Shown: positions 1 to 9,200, counted from the first letter of the stretch. The stretch is DNA of 21,790 bases from Methyloceanibacter sp. (GCA_025449615.1 JANWJA010000094.1:1-21790), one strand, 5' to 3'. Program-made: numbers and translations. Notes: generated from the sequence alone by a model not told the origin.

Positions 1-56
1 ATATCCGTGGCCCGCCCTTGCCGGGCAAAAGCGCAAGGTCTATAGAGTCCGCTTTG

Positions 57-1016
57 ATGAGCCTTGCCGCAACGACCTCGACTTTCAGCTTCCCCCACCG
101 CCATCTTCTTGGAATCGAAGGCCTTTCTGCCTCCGACATCCATGCCCTGCTGGATCTCTCCGAAGAGGCCGCCAAGCAGAGCCGCCAGGTCGTCAAGAAG
201 CGCGACACGCTCCGCGGCCGCACCCTGATCAATCTCTTCTTCGAAGCCTCGACACGAACCCAGAGCTCCTTTGAGCTCGCCGGCAAGCGGCTGGGCGCCG
301 ACGTCATGAACATGTCGATGGGCACGTCCTCGATGCAGAAGGGCGAGACCCTGATCGACACCGCGGTCACGCTCAACGCCATGCGGCCCGACATTCTGAT
401 CGTGCGCCATCACGCGGCGGGTGCGGTCGAGCTACTCTCGCAAAAGGTCGATTGCTCGGTGGTCAATGCCGGCGACGGCAGCCACGAGCACCCGACCCAG
501 GCCCTGCTTGATGCGCTTACCATCCGCCGCCACAAGGGAGGCTTCGAAGGCTTGATCGTCGCCATCTGCGGCGACGTCCTCCACTCCCGCGTCGCCCGCT
601 CCAACATCATTCTCTTGAATAAGCTCGGTGCGCGCGTTCGCGTGGTTGCACCTTCCACTCTGCTCGGCTCCGGCATGGCGCGGCTGGGCGTGGAGGTCTA
701 CACCTCGATGCATGAGGGACTGAAGGATGCCGACGTCGTCATGATGCTCAGGCTCCAGCGCGAACGCATGACCTCGAGCCTGATCCCATCGCAGCGCGAA
801 TATTTCCACTTCTTCGGTCTCGATTTCGACAAGCTCGCTCGTGCCAAGCCGGACGCCATGGTGATGCATCCAGGCCCGATGAACCGCGGCGTCGAGATCG
901 ACTCGCGCCTCGCCGATGACGCAAGAAGCGCCATTCGCGAGCAGGTCGAGATGGGCGTGGCTGTCCGCATCGCGGTGCTTGAAGCGCTGGCGCGGCAATT
1001 GCCTAACGCCGCGTGA
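57..1016 (+). CDS. pyrB: Aspartate carbamoyltransferase catalytic subunit
   Basis: This enzyme condenses carbamoyl phosphate with L-aspartate to N-carbamoyl-aspartate, the committed step of pyrimidine synthesis, in the cytosol. The 319-residue protein has the usual length. Seen motifs are the carbamoyl-phosphate loop STRT at residues 65-68, HPTQ at 145-148 and HPGPMNRG at 271-278. The frame is open upstream to a TTG at 18. I chose the ATG at 57 because the conserved family region begins about 15 residues later and the extra 13 residues look non-conserved. The stop codon overlaps the start of the adjoining pyrC paralogue (TGATG), which implies translational coupling. In Pseudomonas and other bacteria, an ATCase encoded beside an inactive dihydroorotase forms a dodecameric complex, and the same arrangement is inferred here. 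No pyrI regulatory-subunit gene is seen nearby. The promoter lies outside the window. Confidence 0.96.
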   Translation: MSLAATTSTFSFPHRHLLGIEGLSASDIHALLDLSEEAAKQSRQVVKKRDTLRGRTLINLFFEASTRTQSSFELAGKRLGADVMNMSMGTSSMQKGETLIDTAVTLNAMRPDILIVRHHAAGAVELLSQKVDCSVVNAGDGSHEHPTQALLDALTIRRHKGGFEGLIVAICGDVLHSRVARSNIILLNKLGARVRVVAPSTLLGSGMARLGVEVYTSMHEGLKDADVVMMLRLQRERMTSSLIPSQREYFHFFGLDFDKLARAKPDAMVMHPGPMNRGVEIDSRLADDARSAIREQVEMGVAVRIAVLEALARQLPNAA

Positions 1017-2332
1017 TGAGAAGCGCGATGACCGGAAGAACCGCCCTCCTCAACGCCCGCTTGCTGGATCCAGCGACCGGTTTAGATCAGCGCGGCGGCG
1101 TGCTCATCGAGAACGGCGTCATCGCCGATCTCGGCCCGCAGATCAAAGCCGGAAGCGTCGGCGATGCGGATACCATCGATTGCGGGGGCCATTTGCTCGC
1201 TCCGGGGCTGATCGACATGATGGTCTCGACCGGCGAGCCCGGGCACGAGCACCGCGAGACCTTGGCGACCGCGAGCCAGGCTGCGGCCGCCGGCGGCGTC
1301 ACCACCATCGTCTGCACGCCCAACACCGATCCCGTCATCGACGACGTGGCTCTGGTCGATTTCGTGCTCCGCCGCGCCCGCGATACGGCAATCGTCAACG
1401 TGCACCCCATGGCCGCGATGACCAAGGGTCTGCTCGGCGAGGAAATGGCCGAAATCGGTCTCTTAAGTGAGGCTGGCGCCATCGCCTTCAACAACGGCCA
1501 GACCAGCCTGATCAATACCAAAGTGATGCGGAACGTGCTTGCTTACGCCAAGGATTTCGGCGCGCTGATCGTGCACCATGTGGAGGATCCCTTCCTCTCC
1601 CGAGACGCGGTGATGAACCAGAGCGAGGTGTCGACCAGGCTCGGGCTTCGCGGCAATCCCGCAGCCGCCGAAGCCATTATTCTCGATCGCGATATTCGCC
1701 TCGTCGAACTCACAAATGGCCGCTATCACGCCGCACAAATTTCCTGCCGCGCTTCTCTCGATCTGATCCGCGCCGCCAAAGCGCGGGGCGTGCCCGTCTC
1801 TTGCGGCGTGTCGATTAATCATCTCAGTTTGAACGAGAACGATATCGGTTCCTACCGCACCTTCTTCAAAATGCGCCCGCCTCTGAGATCAGAGGACGAC
1901 CGCCGCGCCATGGTCGAGGGTCTCGCCAGTGGCGATATCGACGTGATCATCTCGGCTCACGATCCGCAAGATGCCGATGTGAAACGGCGCCCCTTCGCCG
2001 ACGCCGCCGATGGCGCCATCGGCCTTGAGACGCTGCTCGGCGCATCGCTTCGCCTCTATCACAACAAGGACGTCGATCTCGCCACGCTGCTCCGCGCGCT
2101 GACCTCCAATCCAGCCAGGCTGCTTGGCCTTCCCTCGGGTCGGCTGGCGAAGGGCGCGCCTGCCGACCTCATTCTGATTGACCTCGATACGCCCTGGACC
2201 GTCGAGGCCGACCAGCTTCGCTCGAAATCGAAGAACACGCCTTTCGACGAAGCCAAGTTTCAGGGACGCGCGCTTCAGACCTTCGTTGCCGGACGGCTCG
2301 TCTACCACTACGCTGACGCGCGCAAACTCTGA
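1016..2332 (+). CDS. Dihydroorotase-like protein, probably non-catalytic (PyrC'/PyrX type)
   Basis: This 438-residue protein has the amidohydrolase fold of type I dihydroorotases. The end of the barrel is recognisable ([12 protein letters not shown], then NPARLLGLP and [11 protein letters not shown]). The metal-binding residues are missing. The usual DxHxH after strand 1 reads DMMVS at 1214-1228. The second histidine of the YHxAHxS region is glutamine (YHAAQIS at about 1724-1744). The usual TDHAPH reads SAHDPQ at 1952-1969, so the catalytic aspartate is alanine. Family knowledge: such degenerate copies pair with PyrB as structural subunits, and a separate active PyrC is found elsewhere in the genome. 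The ATG at 1016 shares one base with the pyrB stop. A GTG at 1013 or ATG at 1028 are alternative starts. Automated pipelines would probably call it plain dihydroorotase. I infer that it lacks activity. Confidence 0.88.
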   Translation: MRSAMTGRTALLNARLLDPATGLDQRGGVLIENGVIADLGPQIKAGSVGDADTIDCGGHLLAPGLIDMMVSTGEPGHEHRETLATASQAAAAGGVTTIVCTPNTDPVIDDVALVDFVLRRARDTAIVNVHPMAAMTKGLLGEEMAEIGLLSEAGAIAFNNGQTSLINTKVMRNVLAYAKDFGALIVHHVEDPFLSRDAVMNQSEVSTRLGLRGNPAAAEAIILDRDIRLVELTNGRYHAAQISCRASLDLIRAAKARGVPVSCGVSINHLSLNENDIGSYRTFFKMRPPLRSEDDRRAMVEGLASGDIDVIISAHDPQDADVKRRPFADAADGAIGLETLLGASLRLYHNKDVDLATLLRALTSNPARLLGLPSGRLAKGAPADLILIDLDTPWTVEADQLRSKSKNTPFDEAKFQGRALQTFVAGRLVYHYADARKL

Positions 2333-2354
2333 ACGCATCAGGGGCAATCTCGTC

Positions 2355-2969
2355 ATGTCCGTAGCGTGTGATCTCGGTCCATTGGCAGCCGATCTCCTCG
2401 CTCTCGTCATCGGCTATCTGCTCGGCTCCGTTCCGTTTGGCCCGATCCTGACCAGCGCCGCGGGGCTCGGCGACCTCCGCCAGATCGGCTCCGGCAATAT
2501 TGGCGCCACCAACGTGTTGCGCACCGGCCATAAAGGTCTCGCCGCAGCGACCCTCATTCTCGACATGCTGAAAGGCACCGCCGCCGTTCTGATTGGCGCC
2601 TATTGGGGGCCGGAGCCGGCCTTGCTAGCCGGCCTCGGTGCCTTTCTCGGGCATCTATTTCCGGTTTGGCTGGGCTTTCATGGCGGCAAGGGTGTCGCGA
2701 CCTATCTCGGCATCTTGCTTGGCCTGTCTTGGCCGAGCGCGTTCGTCTTTGCCACGATCTGGCTCGCGGTCGCTTTCGTCACGCGCTTCTCCTCGCTCGC
2801 TGCGCTGACCGCGACCGCCGTCGTGCCCTGCCTGTTCGCGCTCCAGGGATCATGGCCCTGTGCCGCGCTCTTCTTATTGCTGACCGTCCTGCTTTACTGG
2901 CGTCACGCGGACAATATTCGTCGCTTGGTGGGAGGCGAGGAGACGCGGATTGGCGAGAAAACCCACTAA
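2355..2969 (+). CDS. plsY: Acyl-phosphate:glycerol-3-phosphate acyltransferase
   Basis: PlsY transfers an acyl group from acyl phosphate to glycerol-3-phosphate, giving lysophosphatidic acid, the first step of membrane phospholipid synthesis. It sits in the inner membrane. The 204-residue protein is highly hydrophobic with several membrane segments, and it carries the family motifs [10 protein letters not shown] at residues 45-54 and [10 protein letters not shown] at 107-116, plus a C-terminal [15 protein letters not shown] region. The reading frame is open far upstream inside pyrC. The ATG at 2355 is chosen because it leads directly into the first membrane helix and follows the pyrC-like stop by 22 bases. 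The 3' end overlaps the start of the dprA remnant by 20 bases. The plsY-dprA-topA order is common in alphaproteobacteria. Confidence 0.95.
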   Translation: MSVACDLGPLAADLLALVIGYLLGSVPFGPILTSAAGLGDLRQIGSGNIGATNVLRTGHKGLAAATLILDMLKGTAAVLIGAYWGPEPALLAGLGAFLGHLFPVWLGFHGGKGVATYLGILLGLSWPSAFVFATIWLAVAFVTRFSSLAALTATAVVPCLFALQGSWPCAALFLLLTVLLYWRHADNIRRLVGGEETRIGEKTH

Positions 2970-3321
2970 CCCACCAGGCAAGAGTGACGCCCCGCGTCTG
3001 ACCGATCGGCAGCGGCTGGCTTGGCTTCGACTGATCCGCAGCGAGAATGTCGGCCCGGCAACCTTCCGCGCTCTCGTCAATCAGTTGGGCGGCGCGGAAG
3101 CGGCTATCGCCGCATTGCCTGCCCTGTCCCGCCGCGGCGGCGGTCACACCATACGCCTCTGCAGCAAAGCCGAAGCCGAGGCCGAGATCGCCTTAGGCAG
3201 GGTTGGCGCCACCCTCGTCGGCATCGGCGAGCCGGGCTACCCGCACGCGCTTGCCGAAATCGAATGTTTGTCACTCAAAGGCGATGCCCCCGTTGGCGAG
3301 GCGCCCAATTGCATCAGATAA
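2950..3321 (+). pseudogene. dprA: dprA remnant (N-terminal third only)
   Basis: The first ~105 residues match the N-terminal SAM-like domain of DprA, the loader of RecA onto incoming single-stranded DNA in transformation. Seen are LTDRQRLAWLRLIRSENVGP, RALVNQLGG and the lead-in GEPGYPHALAEIE to the Rossmann domain. After about base 3261 the similarity stops. The frame ends at a TAA at 3319-3321 after a short unrelated tail. A complete DprA is about 300-380 residues, so the DNA- and RecA-binding Rossmann core and the winged-helix tail are missing. They are not present in another frame before topA. The TTG at 2950 overlaps plsY. A later start at GTG 2983 is possible. The gene is in its usual place between plsY and topA, so it looks like decay by internal deletion. 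A short expressed product cannot be excluded. Confidence 0.8.
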
Positions 3322-3337
3322 AGCGTAATCTTAACAG

Positions 3338-3377
3338 CCTTAAGTTGCGTTAGATTAGTATATGCACCCTTAAGTTG
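3338..3377 (+). repeat. 10-bp direct repeat in the dprA-topA gap
   Basis: The decamer CCTTAAGTTG occurs at 3338-3347 and again at 3368-3377, exactly 30 bases apart (about three helical turns). It lies in a markedly AT-rich patch of the otherwise GC-rich gap between the dprA remnant and topA. The first copy also sits in the palindromic CTTAA-N5-TTAAG element at 3330-3344. It could be a regulator site for topA or a scar of the deletion that removed the rest of dprA. Neither is shown by the sequence. Confidence 0.4.
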
Positions 3378-3505
3378 TCACCTCCGACGCCTGGGCGAAA
3401 TTGACACTGCCCAATTCAGTCACCATTTTAGCCGTAATACGTAGGCAAGAGGCGGCGAGCCATTCTAACCCAGCGCGTCGCAGGCCCGGCCTAGGACCGA
3501 TTTTC

Positions 3506-6154
3506 ATGAACATTGTCATTGTTGAATCGCCTGCAAAGGCAAAGACCGTCAACAAGTACCTAGGCTCCGGCTATCTGGTGCTCGCCTCCTATGGGCACGT
3601 GCGCGATCTGCCTTCCAAGAACGGTTCCGTCGAGCCGGACAACGATTTCGAGATGCATTGGGACGTCGAGCCCAAGGCCGCCAAACGCCTCGATGAGATC
3701 GCCAAGGCGCTCAAGGGCGCCCATAAGCTCATTCTGGCGACCGACCCCGACCGCGAGGGTGAAGCCATCTCCTGGCACGTCCTCCAGGTCCTCAACCGTA
3801 AGAAGCTCCTAACCGGCGTTCCCGTCGAGCGTGTGGTCTTCAACGCCGTAACCAAGGAATCCGTGCTCGAGGCCATGCGCCATCCGCGCGAGATCGACGG
3901 CCCTCTGGTCAACGCTTATCTCGCCCGTCGCGCGCTGGACTATCTCGTCGGCTTTACCCTCTCCCCGGTGCTGTGGCGGACGCTCCCGGGCGCCCGCTCG
4001 GCCGGCCGTGTGCAGTCCGTGGCCCTTCGCCTGGTCTGCGACCGCGAATTGGACATCGAGAAATTCAAGGCGCAGGAATATTGGTCGATCCTGGCAGAGC
4101 TCGCGACGGCCAAGAACGAGATCTTCACCGGAAGGCTCGTGACCGCCGATGGCAAGAAGCTCGACAAGTTCGACATTGCCAACGCCGAAACTGCAGGCCG
4201 CCTGAAAGCCGCCCTCGAAGGCGGCAGCTTCACCGTCGCCAATATCGAGACCAAGCCGCAGCGCCGCAATCCGGCCGCCCCCTTCACCACCTCGACGCTC
4301 CAGCAGGAAGCCTCGCGGAAACTTGGCTTCTCCCCGCGTCAGACCATGCAGCTCGCGCAGCGCCTCTATGAGGGCGTCGACATGGGCGCCGAGAGCGAGG
4401 GCCTGATCACCTATATGCGAACCGATGGTGTGCAGATCGTCCCGGAGGCGGTCGCCAAGATCCGCCAGGTGCTTACCAAGCTCTACGGCGACCGCTACGT
4501 GCCGGACAGTCCCCGCGAGTACCAGGCCAAGGCGAAGAATGCGCAAGAGGCGCACGAAGCCATTCGCCCAACGGACTTCACCAAAGACCCCGACAGCGTC
4601 TCCCGTTACCTCGAGGAGGATGCCGCCAAGCTTTACAGACTGATCTGGCAGCGCACGCTGGCCAGCCAGGCGTCGAGCGCCGATATCGAGCGCACCTCGA
4701 TCGACATCGACGTCAAGGGCAAGGACGGCAAGACCTACGGCATGCGTGCGTCAGGCCAAGTGGTTCGCTTCGACGGCTTCCTCAAGCTCTATGAAGAGGG
4801 CGTGGACGACATCGAAGGCGAGGACGGACGCCTGCCGCTTGTCGCTCAGGGCGACAGCCTTGACGGCCGCGCTATAGAGGCCAAGCAGCATTTCACCGAG
4901 CCGCCGCCGCGCTACACCGAGGCGACCCTGATCAAGAAGATGGAAGAGCTCGGCATTGGCCGGCCATCGACCTATGCGTCGACCCTCAACGTGTTGCGCG
5001 ACCGCCTCTATGTGCGTCTCGACAAAAAGCGGCTCATTCCTGAGGACAAAGGACGTCTTGTGACCGCCTTCCTCGAAAGCTTCTTCAAGCGCTATGTCGA
5101 GTATGATTTCACCGCCGACCTCGAGGACAAGCTCGATCTGATCTCAGCGGGCGATCTCGCTTGGAAGGATGTGCTACGCGATTTCTGGCGTGAGTTCACC
5201 GCTGCCGTTGCCGATGTCGGTGATCTCCGTATCACGCAAGTGCTCGATGCGCTGAACGACATGCTCGAGCCGCATATCTTCCCGCTGCCACCCGGAGCGA
5301 CCGGCGATCCCAGAGCCTGCCCGTCCTGTTCGATCGGCCGCTTGAGCCTCAAAGTCGGCAAATACGGCGCCTTCATCGGCTGCTCGAACTATCCCGATTG
5401 CCGCTTCACCCGTCAGCTCGCCGATACCGGCGACAAGGCTCCTGCGGAGCCTCGCCTGCTCGGCGCCGATCCGGAGTCGGGTCTTGAGGTCAGCCTCCGT
5501 GTCGGACGCTTCGGCCCTTATCTCCAGCTCGGCGAGAACGGCGAAGAAAAGCCGAAACGCGCATCCATCCCCAAGGGCACCGATCCCGAGGGACTGGATC
5601 TGAAGCAGGCGCTCTCGTTGCTGTCTCTGCCGCGGGAGATTGGACTCCATCCCGAAGACAACAAACCGATCGTGGCGGGCTTCGGCCGCTTCGGTCCCTA
5701 TATCCAGCATGATGGAAAATATGCGAGCTTGAGCGGACCGGAGGAGGTCTTCACCGTCGGCATCAATCGCGCCGTCACTCTTCTTGCCGAGAAGGCCGCG
5801 CGGGGCGGCGGCCGCCGTCGCAGCAATGTCATCAAGGATCTCGGCGAGCATCCACAACTCGGCGGCAAGGTCGAGATCTTGAATGGCAAGTTCGGTCCCT
5901 ACGCCAAGCATGGCAAGGTCAACGCGACGCTGCCCAAGGACCGCGATCCCGCCGAGACGACGCTGGAAGAGGCCGTCGAGCTGCTTGCCGCCAAGAGCGG
6001 CAAAGGCGGAGCGAAGAAGGTTGCCAAGAAGCGGGCGAAAAAGTCTGCCAAACCTGCGGCCAACAAGGCCAAGACCGCCACCAACAAAGCCAAGACTGCA
6101 GCCAAGAGCAAAAAGGCAGTCAAAGCGGAACCGGTCGAAGAGACTGTGGGCTGA
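3506..6154 (+). CDS. topA: DNA topoisomerase I (type IA)
   Basis: TopA relaxes negative supercoils by cutting one DNA strand through a tyrosine link. The 882-residue protein opens with the Toprim domain (IVESPAKAKT; acidic triad region ATDPDREGE at residues 78-86). SAGRVQSVALRLV follows at 165-177, and the catalytic tyrosine is Tyr303 in ITYMRTDG. One tetracysteine zinc ribbon is seen (Cys605, 608, 626, 632). At least three cysteine-less repeats of the G-x-FGPY type follow, and the protein ends in a lysine/alanine-rich tail of about 55 residues. The frame is open to 3401, but the ATG at 3506 begins exactly at the conserved MNIVIVESPAKA. The gene is downstream of the dprA remnant and 30 bases ahead of rnr. 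The AT-rich patch upstream may hold its promoter, but no clear hexamer pair can be assigned. Confidence 0.97.
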   Translation: MNIVIVESPAKAKTVNKYLGSGYLVLASYGHVRDLPSKNGSVEPDNDFEMHWDVEPKAAKRLDEIAKALKGAHKLILATDPDREGEAISWHVLQVLNRKKLLTGVPVERVVFNAVTKESVLEAMRHPREIDGPLVNAYLARRALDYLVGFTLSPVLWRTLPGARSAGRVQSVALRLVCDRELDIEKFKAQEYWSILAELATAKNEIFTGRLVTADGKKLDKFDIANAETAGRLKAALEGGSFTVANIETKPQRRNPAAPFTTSTLQQEASRKLGFSPRQTMQLAQRLYEGVDMGAESEGLITYMRTDGVQIVPEAVAKIRQVLTKLYGDRYVPDSPREYQAKAKNAQEAHEAIRPTDFTKDPDSVSRYLEEDAAKLYRLIWQRTLASQASSADIERTSIDIDVKGKDGKTYGMRASGQVVRFDGFLKLYEEGVDDIEGEDGRLPLVAQGDSLDGRAIEAKQHFTEPPPRYTEATLIKKMEELGIGRPSTYASTLNVLRDRLYVRLDKKRLIPEDKGRLVTAFLESFFKRYVEYDFTADLEDKLDLISAGDLAWKDVLRDFWREFTAAVADVGDLRITQVLDALNDMLEPHIFPLPPGATGDPRACPSCSIGRLSLKVGKYGAFIGCSNYPDCRFTRQLADTGDKAPAEPRLLGADPESGLEVSLRVGRFGPYLQLGENGEEKPKRASIPKGTDPEGLDLKQALSLLSLPREIGLHPEDNKPIVAGFGRFGPYIQHDGKYASLSGPEEVFTVGINRAVTLLAEKAARGGGRRRSNVIKDLGEHPQLGGKVEILNGKFGPYAKHGKVNATLPKDRDPAETTLEEAVELLAAKSGKGGAKKVAKKRAKKSAKPAANKAKTATNKAKTAAKSKKAVKAEPVEETVG

Positions 6155-6184
6155 TCCTCCCGACTCAGCCGCGTCACCGCGAAC

Positions 6185-8470
6185 GTGCTAAGATCGCGCG
6201 TGGCAAAGCGAACCGGCTCATCCAAGAATAAGACCGTGGGCAAGCTTCCCTCGAAGCAACAGATTCTCGATTTCCTCGGAACCGCGAGCGCGCAAGCCGG
6301 CAAGCGGGAGATCGCGCGCGCCTTCAACATCAAGGGCGCCGACCGCATCAGTTTGAAGGCACTGTTGCGCGAGATGACCGACAGCGGGCTGATCGCAGGC
6401 AACCGACGCAAGCTCGAACGGCCAGGAATGTTGCCGCCGGTCACGGTCGTCGAGATCGTGTCGCGCGACAAGAATGGCGACTTCGTCGGCCGCCCCGCCA
6501 ATTGGGACGAGGAGCATGGGTCTCCCCCCAAGGTACTCATCGTCGAGAGCAAACGCGACGCTGGCCCCGCTTCCGGTATCGGCGACCGAGTTCTCGCCAG
6601 GATCGCTTCGATCGAGGACGAGGATTATGCCTATCAGGCGCGCCCCATCAAAAAGCTCGCGCGGGCCGCTCGCGACATGCTCGGTATTTTTCGCTCCCTT
6701 CCTGGCGGCGCCGGCGTCATCGATCCAATCGACCGGAAACAATTGAAAGAATGGCCGGTGCCGCGCGGCAATACCGGCGACGCCAAGAACGGCGAGCTGG
6801 TTCGCTTCGAGCTCTCAGGCTCGAAACGCTTCGGTCATTCGGCAGCGCGCGTCGCAGCCTGTCTCGGCAACCCGCAAGACGAGCGCGCCACGAGCCTGAT
6901 CGCCATTCACGCTCACGGCATCCCCAATAGTTTTCCGGACGCGGTGATTGCAGAAGCCGAGAAAGCGAAGGCGCCGGAACTCAAGGCGCGCGAGGATTTG
7001 CGGCATCTTCCGCTGATCACCATGGACCCTTCGGATGCCCGCGACCACGACGACGCGGTGTTTGCCGAACCCGATCCCAACCCCAACAATCAGGGCGGCT
7101 TCGTCGTCATCGTCGCGATTGCCGATGTGGCGGCGTACGTGACACCGGGCAGCGCGCTGGACAAAGAGGCGCGGCTGCGCGGCAACTCGGTCTATTTCCC
7201 CGACCGCGTGGTGCCGATGCTGCCGGAGACGATCTCGAACGACCTCTGCTCGCTGAAAGAGGGCGAGGCACGCGCTTGCATCGCGGTGCGCATGGTGTTC
7301 GACAAAGACGGCGTCAAGAAAAGCCATCGCTTCTTCCGCGGTCTGATGCGCTCCGCCGCGAGCCTGAGCTACGAGCAGGCACAGAGCGCCATCGACGGTA
7401 GGCCTGACGACGCGACCGGCCCCTTGCTCGAGACCGTGCTCCGTCCGCTCTGGGGCGCTTATGGCGCCCTCACCCGCGAACGCGCCAAGCGCGCGCCCCT
7501 CGACCTCGATCTTCCCGAGCGGAAGATCCTGCTCAACGAAGAGGGCCGCGTCAGGGGCATCGCCACCCCTCCCCGCCTCGATGCGCATCGCCTGATCGAG
7601 GAGTTCATGATCGCGGCCAATGTCGCCGCGGCCGAGCTGCTCGAGGCAAAGCGCACCCCTCTCATTTATCGGGTGCATGACGCGCCATCGAAAGAGAAGC
7701 TCGCCGCGCTCGGCGAGTTCCTCGCCACGCTCAATCTGAATTTGCCCAAGGCCGGCACGCTGAAGCCTGCGCAGTTCAACCGCATCCTCGCCGACACCCG
7801 CGCGAGCCCGAACTCCGAACTGATCAGCGAGGTCGTGCTGAGAAGTCAGGCGCAAGCCGAATACACCCCAAGCAATTTCGGCCATTTCGGCTTGAACTTG
7901 CGCCGCTATGCGCATTTCACCTCGCCGATCCGCCGCTACGCCGATCTCGTCGTGCATCGCGCCATCATTCGCTCACTCGGGCTTGGCAAGGACGGCCTCA
8001 CCGATCACGAGATCGAGGAGCTTCAGGAGATCGCGCAATTCATCTCCGTCACCGAGCGCCGCGCCATGCTGGCCGAGCGCGAGACATCCGACCGTCTGAT
8101 CGCGGCGTTTCTTGCCGACCGGATCGGCTCACGCTTCCAGGCCCGCGTGTCGGGTATGGTGCGCACTGGCCTTTTTGTCAGGCTGAAAGAGACCGGCGCC
8201 GATGGGTTCGTCCCGGCCTCCTCGATTGGCAGCGAGTTCTACTATCATGACGAGGTCCGCCAGGCTCTGATCGGCGAGGAAACAGGCGCTGCCTTTCAGC
8301 TCGGCGACAGCGTCGAGGTGCGACTCGTTGAAGCAATCCCGACCGCAGGAGCCCTTAGATTCGAGATGTTGAGCGAGGGACGCTCGATTGGCGTGACCCC
8401 TAAGCGCTCGCGTATTCAGTCCTACCGCGGTAAACCTAAGCCGGCGCGACGGGGCCGAGCACGTCGATAA
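6185..8470 (+). CDS. rnr: Ribonuclease R
   Basis: RNase R is a processive 3'-to-5' exoribonuclease that degrades structured RNA and takes part in mRNA decay and rRNA quality control. The 761-residue protein has an N-terminal helix-turn-helix and cold-shock region (about 20-200). The RNB catalytic domain follows, with the metal-binding signature DPSDARDHDDA at 281-291 and TSPIRRYADL near 579-588. An S1 RNA-binding domain lies at about 650-735, followed by a short arginine/lysine-rich tail. The start is unsure: GTG at 6185 is used here, GTG at 6200 (starting VAKRTG) is equally possible, and neither has a convincing ribosome binding site. The gene is 30 bases after topA and probably cotranscribed with it and with the DUF983 gene. 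Confidence 0.95.
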   Translation: MLRSRVAKRTGSSKNKTVGKLPSKQQILDFLGTASAQAGKREIARAFNIKGADRISLKALLREMTDSGLIAGNRRKLERPGMLPPVTVVEIVSRDKNGDFVGRPANWDEEHGSPPKVLIVESKRDAGPASGIGDRVLARIASIEDEDYAYQARPIKKLARAARDMLGIFRSLPGGAGVIDPIDRKQLKEWPVPRGNTGDAKNGELVRFELSGSKRFGHSAARVAACLGNPQDERATSLIAIHAHGIPNSFPDAVIAEAEKAKAPELKAREDLRHLPLITMDPSDARDHDDAVFAEPDPNPNNQGGFVVIVAIADVAAYVTPGSALDKEARLRGNSVYFPDRVVPMLPETISNDLCSLKEGEARACIAVRMVFDKDGVKKSHRFFRGLMRSAASLSYEQAQSAIDGRPDDATGPLLETVLRPLWGAYGALTRERAKRAPLDLDLPERKILLNEEGRVRGIATPPRLDAHRLIEEFMIAANVAAAELLEAKRTPLIYRVHDAPSKEKLAALGEFLATLNLNLPKAGTLKPAQFNRILADTRASPNSELISEVVLRSQAQAEYTPSNFGHFGLNLRRYAHFTSPIRRYADLVVHRAIIRSLGLGKDGLTDHEIEELQEIAQFISVTERRAMLAERETSDRLIAAFLADRIGSRFQARVSGMVRTGLFVRLKETGADGFVPASSIGSEFYYHDEVRQALIGEETGAAFQLGDSVEVRLVEAIPTAGALRFEMLSEGRSIGVTPKRSRIQSYRGKPKPARRGRARR

Positions 8471-8474
8471 AGGA
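8469..8474 (+). promoter_or_regulatory. Ribosome binding site of the DUF983 gene
   Basis: AAAGGA lies six bases before the ATG at 8481 and overlaps the rnr stop codon TAA (8468-8470). It supports both the chosen start and translational coupling to rnr. Confidence 0.6.
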
Positions 8475-8480
8475 AACACG

Positions 8481-8954
8481 ATGCAAGACAGCCGCGTGCA
8501 CATCACGCCCGGATCGCTGCTTCCAGAAAAGAGATCCGTCGGTCCACGTCCGGTCTTCGGCTCCATTCTGCGTGGACTCTCGTTACGCTGTCCGGCCTGC
8601 GGCAAAGGCCGTCTGTACCGGCGCTATCTCAAGGTCGCCGATCAGTGTCCGTCTTGTGGCGAGGCGCTGCATCACCATCGCGCCGACGACGCACCGCCTT
8701 ATTTCACCATCGCCATCGTCGGCCACGTCGTGGTTGGCCTTCTGCTTGCCGTCGAGATCGTCTACCGGCCGCCGCTCTGGCTGCACGCAGCGATCTGGCT
8801 GCCACTTACCGTGATCCTGGCGCTAATCCTTCTGCCGCCAATCAAAGGTGCGCTGGTGGGACTACAATGGGCGCTGCTGATGCATGGCTTCGATCCAGAG
8901 TACAAAGATGAACTCGAGGCTTGGGGCGAAACCGAGCCCACTCCCCGGTCTTGA
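8481..8954 (+). CDS. DUF983 family membrane protein
   Basis: This 157-residue protein is of the DUF983 family, which has no firmly established function. Two CxxC pairs (Cys37/Cys40 and Cys56/Cys59) form a probable zinc-ribbon-like head, in the contexts LRCPACGKGRLY and DQCPSCGE. A short HHHRADDAPPYF segment follows, then two membrane helices at about residues 75-95 and 101-121. The conserved GLQWALLMHGF stretch lies near the C-terminus. The gene starts 10 bases after rnr with a good ribosome binding site, so it is probably the last member of a topA-rnr transcript. Family members are often found next to rnr in alphaproteobacteria. Metal binding or a link to respiratory complexes is only conjecture. 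Confidence 0.9.
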   Translation: MQDSRVHITPGSLLPEKRSVGPRPVFGSILRGLSLRCPACGKGRLYRRYLKVADQCPSCGEALHHHRADDAPPYFTIAIVGHVVVGLLLAVEIVYRPPLWLHAAIWLPLTVILALILLPPIKGALVGLQWALLMHGFDPEYKDELEAWGETEPTPRS

Positions 8955-8978
8955 CTTCCGGTGCTCACCGAGTAGGTT
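8951..8978 (+). promoter_or_regulatory. Possible promoter of rpmG
   Basis: TTGACT at 8951-8956 (5 of 6 to the -35 consensus) and TAGGTT at 8973-8978 (weak -10) are separated by 16 bases. They lie at the end of the DUF983 gene, about 40 bases before the rpmG start. The -10 match is poor, so this is tentative. Confidence 0.28.
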
Positions 8979-9014
8979 CCCATTCAAGTTTTCAAGGTTG
9001 CTGAGAGGACTATT

Positions 9015-9182
9015 ATGGCGAAACCCGTCACCCAGAAGATCAAGCTCGTAAGCACGGCCGGTACGGGCTTTTATTACGTGACCAAGAAGAATCCGCGCAA
9101 TCAAACCGAGAAGCTCGTCTTCAAGAAGTACGATCCGGTGGCGCGGAAGCACGTCGAGTTCAAAGAATACAAGATCAAGTAG
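9015..9182 (+). CDS. rpmG: 50S ribosomal protein L33
   Basis: This 55-residue basic protein is the large-subunit ribosomal protein L33. It begins [20 protein letters not shown] and continues with [23 protein letters not shown] and EFKEYKIK, which is the usual pattern and length for alphaproteobacterial L33. The cysteine pairs of the zinc-binding C+ form are absent, so this is the C- type. A clear purine-rich ribosome binding site (GAGAGGA at 9003-9009) precedes the ATG. It is separated from the DUF983 gene by 60 bases and may have its own promoter. A hairpin follows the stop. Confidence 0.95.
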   Translation: MAKPVTQKIKLVSTAGTGFYYVTKKNPRNQTEKLVFKKYDPVARKHVEFKEYKIK

Positions 9183-9200
9183 CGATCTGGCGCCCCTGCG

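Noticed and set aside
3401..3430. Perfect TTGACA at 3401-3406 ahead of topA
   Set aside because: No acceptable -10 hexamer lies 15-19 bases downstream (CATTTT/ATTTTA), so I did not list it as a promoter.
3809..4555. Minus-strand frame of 248 codons opposite topA
   Set aside because: It is contained in topA, with no family resemblance or ribosome binding site.
6815..7957. Long minus-strand frame of 380 codons opposite rnr
   Set aside because: It lies wholly within the well-supported rnr gene, has no recognisable family, and is the kind of antisense frame expected in GC-rich coding DNA.
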